From positions 1 to 6,055 of the forward strand of contig CADBNJ010000129.1 in assembly GCA_902795955.1 (NCBI GenBank): a stretch of 6,055 nt of DNA. Direction: 5' to 3'. Position numbers and translations under genes: made by a program. The DNA comes from Oscillospiraceae bacterium. Lineage in GTDB: Bacteria; Bacillota; Clostridia; Saccharofermentanales; Saccharofermentanaceae. Numbering within the stretch: position 1 is the first letter of the stretch; the number at the start of each line of letters is the position of its first letter. The notes below the pieces were generated by a model. It was not told where the DNA came from. It made no database searches and worked only from the letters and a program-made list of their open reading frames with translations. Of this stretch, positions 4,686-6,055 are shown piece after piece.

Positions 4686-6055
4686 TCACCCGGAGTAGTC
4701 AACTGCCTCTGAGTAGAAGAAGTACAGTGCCTTGACTACATTTACCAGATCGGAATCGTAGTTTCCTTTCAAGATAGTGTCAATGTAATTGAGCGCGCTG
4801 TAGGTGACCGTACCCTGTTCTGAACCGTTGCTGACAGTAAGAGTGATCAGCGTTCCGATCTCATCAGCTTTGATGCCTCTGATACGGGCTATCTGATAAC
4901 TGCCGGAATTGACGGTCTCAACAGTCCTTCCGCTGCACTCAAAGGTCAGAGTCTCTTTGCTCTTGAAGTACAGCGACAGCGTAGTCTCGTTCTTGAGTGA
5001 GAGTGAAGCACCTTCGTATTTTACACCGGGAAGATTATCAAGGGCTATATCCGTAACAGGAGCCTCACAAGATACCGCCTCGTTCTCAGGACGCTGCTTC
5101 TCTTCAGGTGTCATGTAATCAGTATCGTTTGCAGGCACGCCGCCCACACCGAAATAAACCTGTGCGTAAGCGCCGTAGTTGAGCATTGCCTTGATAAGTC
5201 CTGAAGCTGCCTCGCGGTCGGGGTGTCCGTTGTCCGGGTTGAGGAGATAGTCGGCATAATCCTTAACCGAGAAGATCATCGGATTACCGGATGATGATCC
5301 TCCAACAAACATCTGCGCAGTCACATTTCCGCTCATGTTCTTGGCCGAGATGCCACAACTGAATACATAATAAGTGTTGCCGCTGACAGTTCTGGGTTCG
5401 TCCTTGATGTCTTTGACATAGACCTTTGATGTGGTGCCGTCGGGCTTTGTGAAGAGCATATATGCATTATCATCATTAAGTATGTCATCACTTAATGACA
5501 TAAAGAAGTTGACACCGATGTCGCCGTTGAGGCTGACTGAGTAGCCTGCCAGACTGGAGGTGCTGCCGTTCTCGCCCCAGGTGATCTTCACCTCGCTGAG
5601 GTAGAGTGCACCGTTACTTGACCTTATGCCGATGTAATTATAATCTCCATTGATCGTAAGAGATGTACCGGATCCGTATTCTATCGAACCGAGCTTTGTT
5701 CCCCGTACTGATTCTAACGAATTATAAAGATCGGAAGCTGCGCTGTACGGTGTGTTCTTGCCGTAGATATCGAGTGTTCTTCCATTCGTTGTACCGGAGT
5801 TCCATATGACGGATACCTTCTTGGCCACACCTCCCGATGTTGTAGTGACAATGCCTGAATAATTATTGCCACTCGATCTGAGCTGAATAGAGTCATTGCC
5901 GCCTGCGGAATTGCCTGAATATTCTGCACCGGAAATCGTGGATTTATATTGCCAATTATTGTAATTTGTCCCTTGAGCACCGGTCGCTTCACGGTTCAAT
6001 GCATCGGTGCCTCCGCTTGCTCTCCATTCGGCAACAACTGTCATGTTGCCGTCGA
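4686..6055 (-). CDS. C-terminal part of a large secreted multi-domain surface protein
   Basis: The frame is open to the right edge; 455 residues are inside, and the N-terminus with any signal peptide lies outside. Residue numbers here count from the Met at 6042-6044, which is internal. The first residues (DGNMTVVAEW) look like the last strand of an InlB B-repeat/Flg_new module. Residues 9-156 form a Gly/Ser/Asn/Thr-rich beta domain with TLDIYGKNTPY and YNYIGIRSSNGALYLSEVKI, a jelly-roll-like pattern seen in bacterial extracellular proteins. Residues 165-300 and about 326-450 are two related modules: beta strands starting SVSLNGDIGVNFF or SLSLKNETTLSLYF, then a helical end, LIKAMLNYGAYAQVYF or LVNVVKALYFFYSEAV. 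A short Pro/Glu-rich linker joins them. There is no LPXTG motif, dockerin, SLH repeat or C-terminal membrane helix; the chain ends VDYSG. It may bind carbohydrate or cell surface, but no catalytic motif is visible. It is convergent with the GH3 gene, with 41 bases between the two stop codons. Confidence 0.75.
   Translation of the reverse strand, partial: DGNMTVVAEWRASGGTDALNREATGAQGTNYNNWQYKSTISGAEYSGNSAGGNDSIQLRSSGNNYSGIVTTTSGGVAKKVSVIWNSGTTNGRTLDIYGKNTPYSAASDLYNSLESVRGTKLGSIEYGSGTSLTINGDYNYIGIRSSNGALYLSEVKITWGENGSTSSLAGYSVSLNGDIGVNFFMSLSDDILNDDNAYMLFTKPDGTTSKVYVKDIKDEPRTVSGNTYYVFSCGISAKNMSGNVTAQMFVGGSSSGNPMIFSVKDYADYLLNPDNGHPDREAASGLIKAMLNYGAYAQVYFGVGGVPANDTDYMTPEEKQRPENEAVSCEAPVTDIALDNLPGVKYEGASLSLKNETTLSLYFKSKETLTFECSGRTVETVNSGSYQIARIRGIKADEIGTLITLTVSNGSEQGTVTYSALNYIDTILKGNYDSDLVNVVKALYFFYSEAVDYSG

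Overview
The window looks like chromosomal DNA from a Gram-positive, gut or rumen type anaerobe of the class Clostridia (Ruminococcus or Lachnospiraceae-like). The reasons are GGAGG-type ribosome binding sites, a TGnTATAAT promoter, an oxygen-labile [4Fe-4S] dehydratase, a domain-reversed family 3 beta-glucosidase of the kind described in Ruminococcus albus and Butyrivibrio fibrisolvens, and a large modular secreted protein with domains common in clostridial surface proteins. The assignment rests on protein features only and was not checked by database search.

Layout. Bases 1-219 hold the 3' end of an unidentified gene. Three bases later comes a 38-residue peptide gene (223-339) with a charged leader-like N-terminus. 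Bases 340-732 are non-coding. They hold a 12-bp terminator-like stem-loop, a hairpin that competes with it, an AT-rich palindrome, and an extended -10 promoter with a nearby inverted repeat.

That promoter probably drives a three-gene operon: ttdA (733-1635), ttdB (1649-2224) and a GH3 beta-glucosidase gene (2221-4644). TtdA and TtdB are the two subunits of an iron-sulfur L(+)-tartrate dehydratase-type enzyme. The alpha subunit keeps the three cluster cysteines, and both subunits resemble E. coli TtdA/TtdB more than fumarase. The GH3 gene starts inside the ttdB stop codon (ATGA overlap), so the two are probably translationally coupled. The glucosidase has no signal peptide. Its modules run small domain, FnIII-like, then TIM-barrel-type domain, the reverse of the usual GH3 order, yet both catalytic residues are present (Glu149 and Asp740).

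A hairpin spanning the GH3 stop codon lies between this operon and a convergent minus-strand gene (4686-6055). That gene runs off the right edge and encodes the C-terminal 455 residues of a secreted multi-domain protein: the tail of an InlB/Flg_new-type repeat, a jelly-roll-like domain, and two divergent copies of a beta-strand plus helix module. No LPXTG motif, dockerin or SLH domain is visible in this part.

There are no tRNA or rRNA genes, CRISPR arrays or transposases. The most interesting points are the short leader-like peptide, the coupling of a tartrate-type dehydratase to an intracellular glucosidase, the permuted GH3 architecture, the mutually exclusive hairpins upstream of the operon, and the duplicated module in the surface protein. 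No clearly new biological system is demonstrated.
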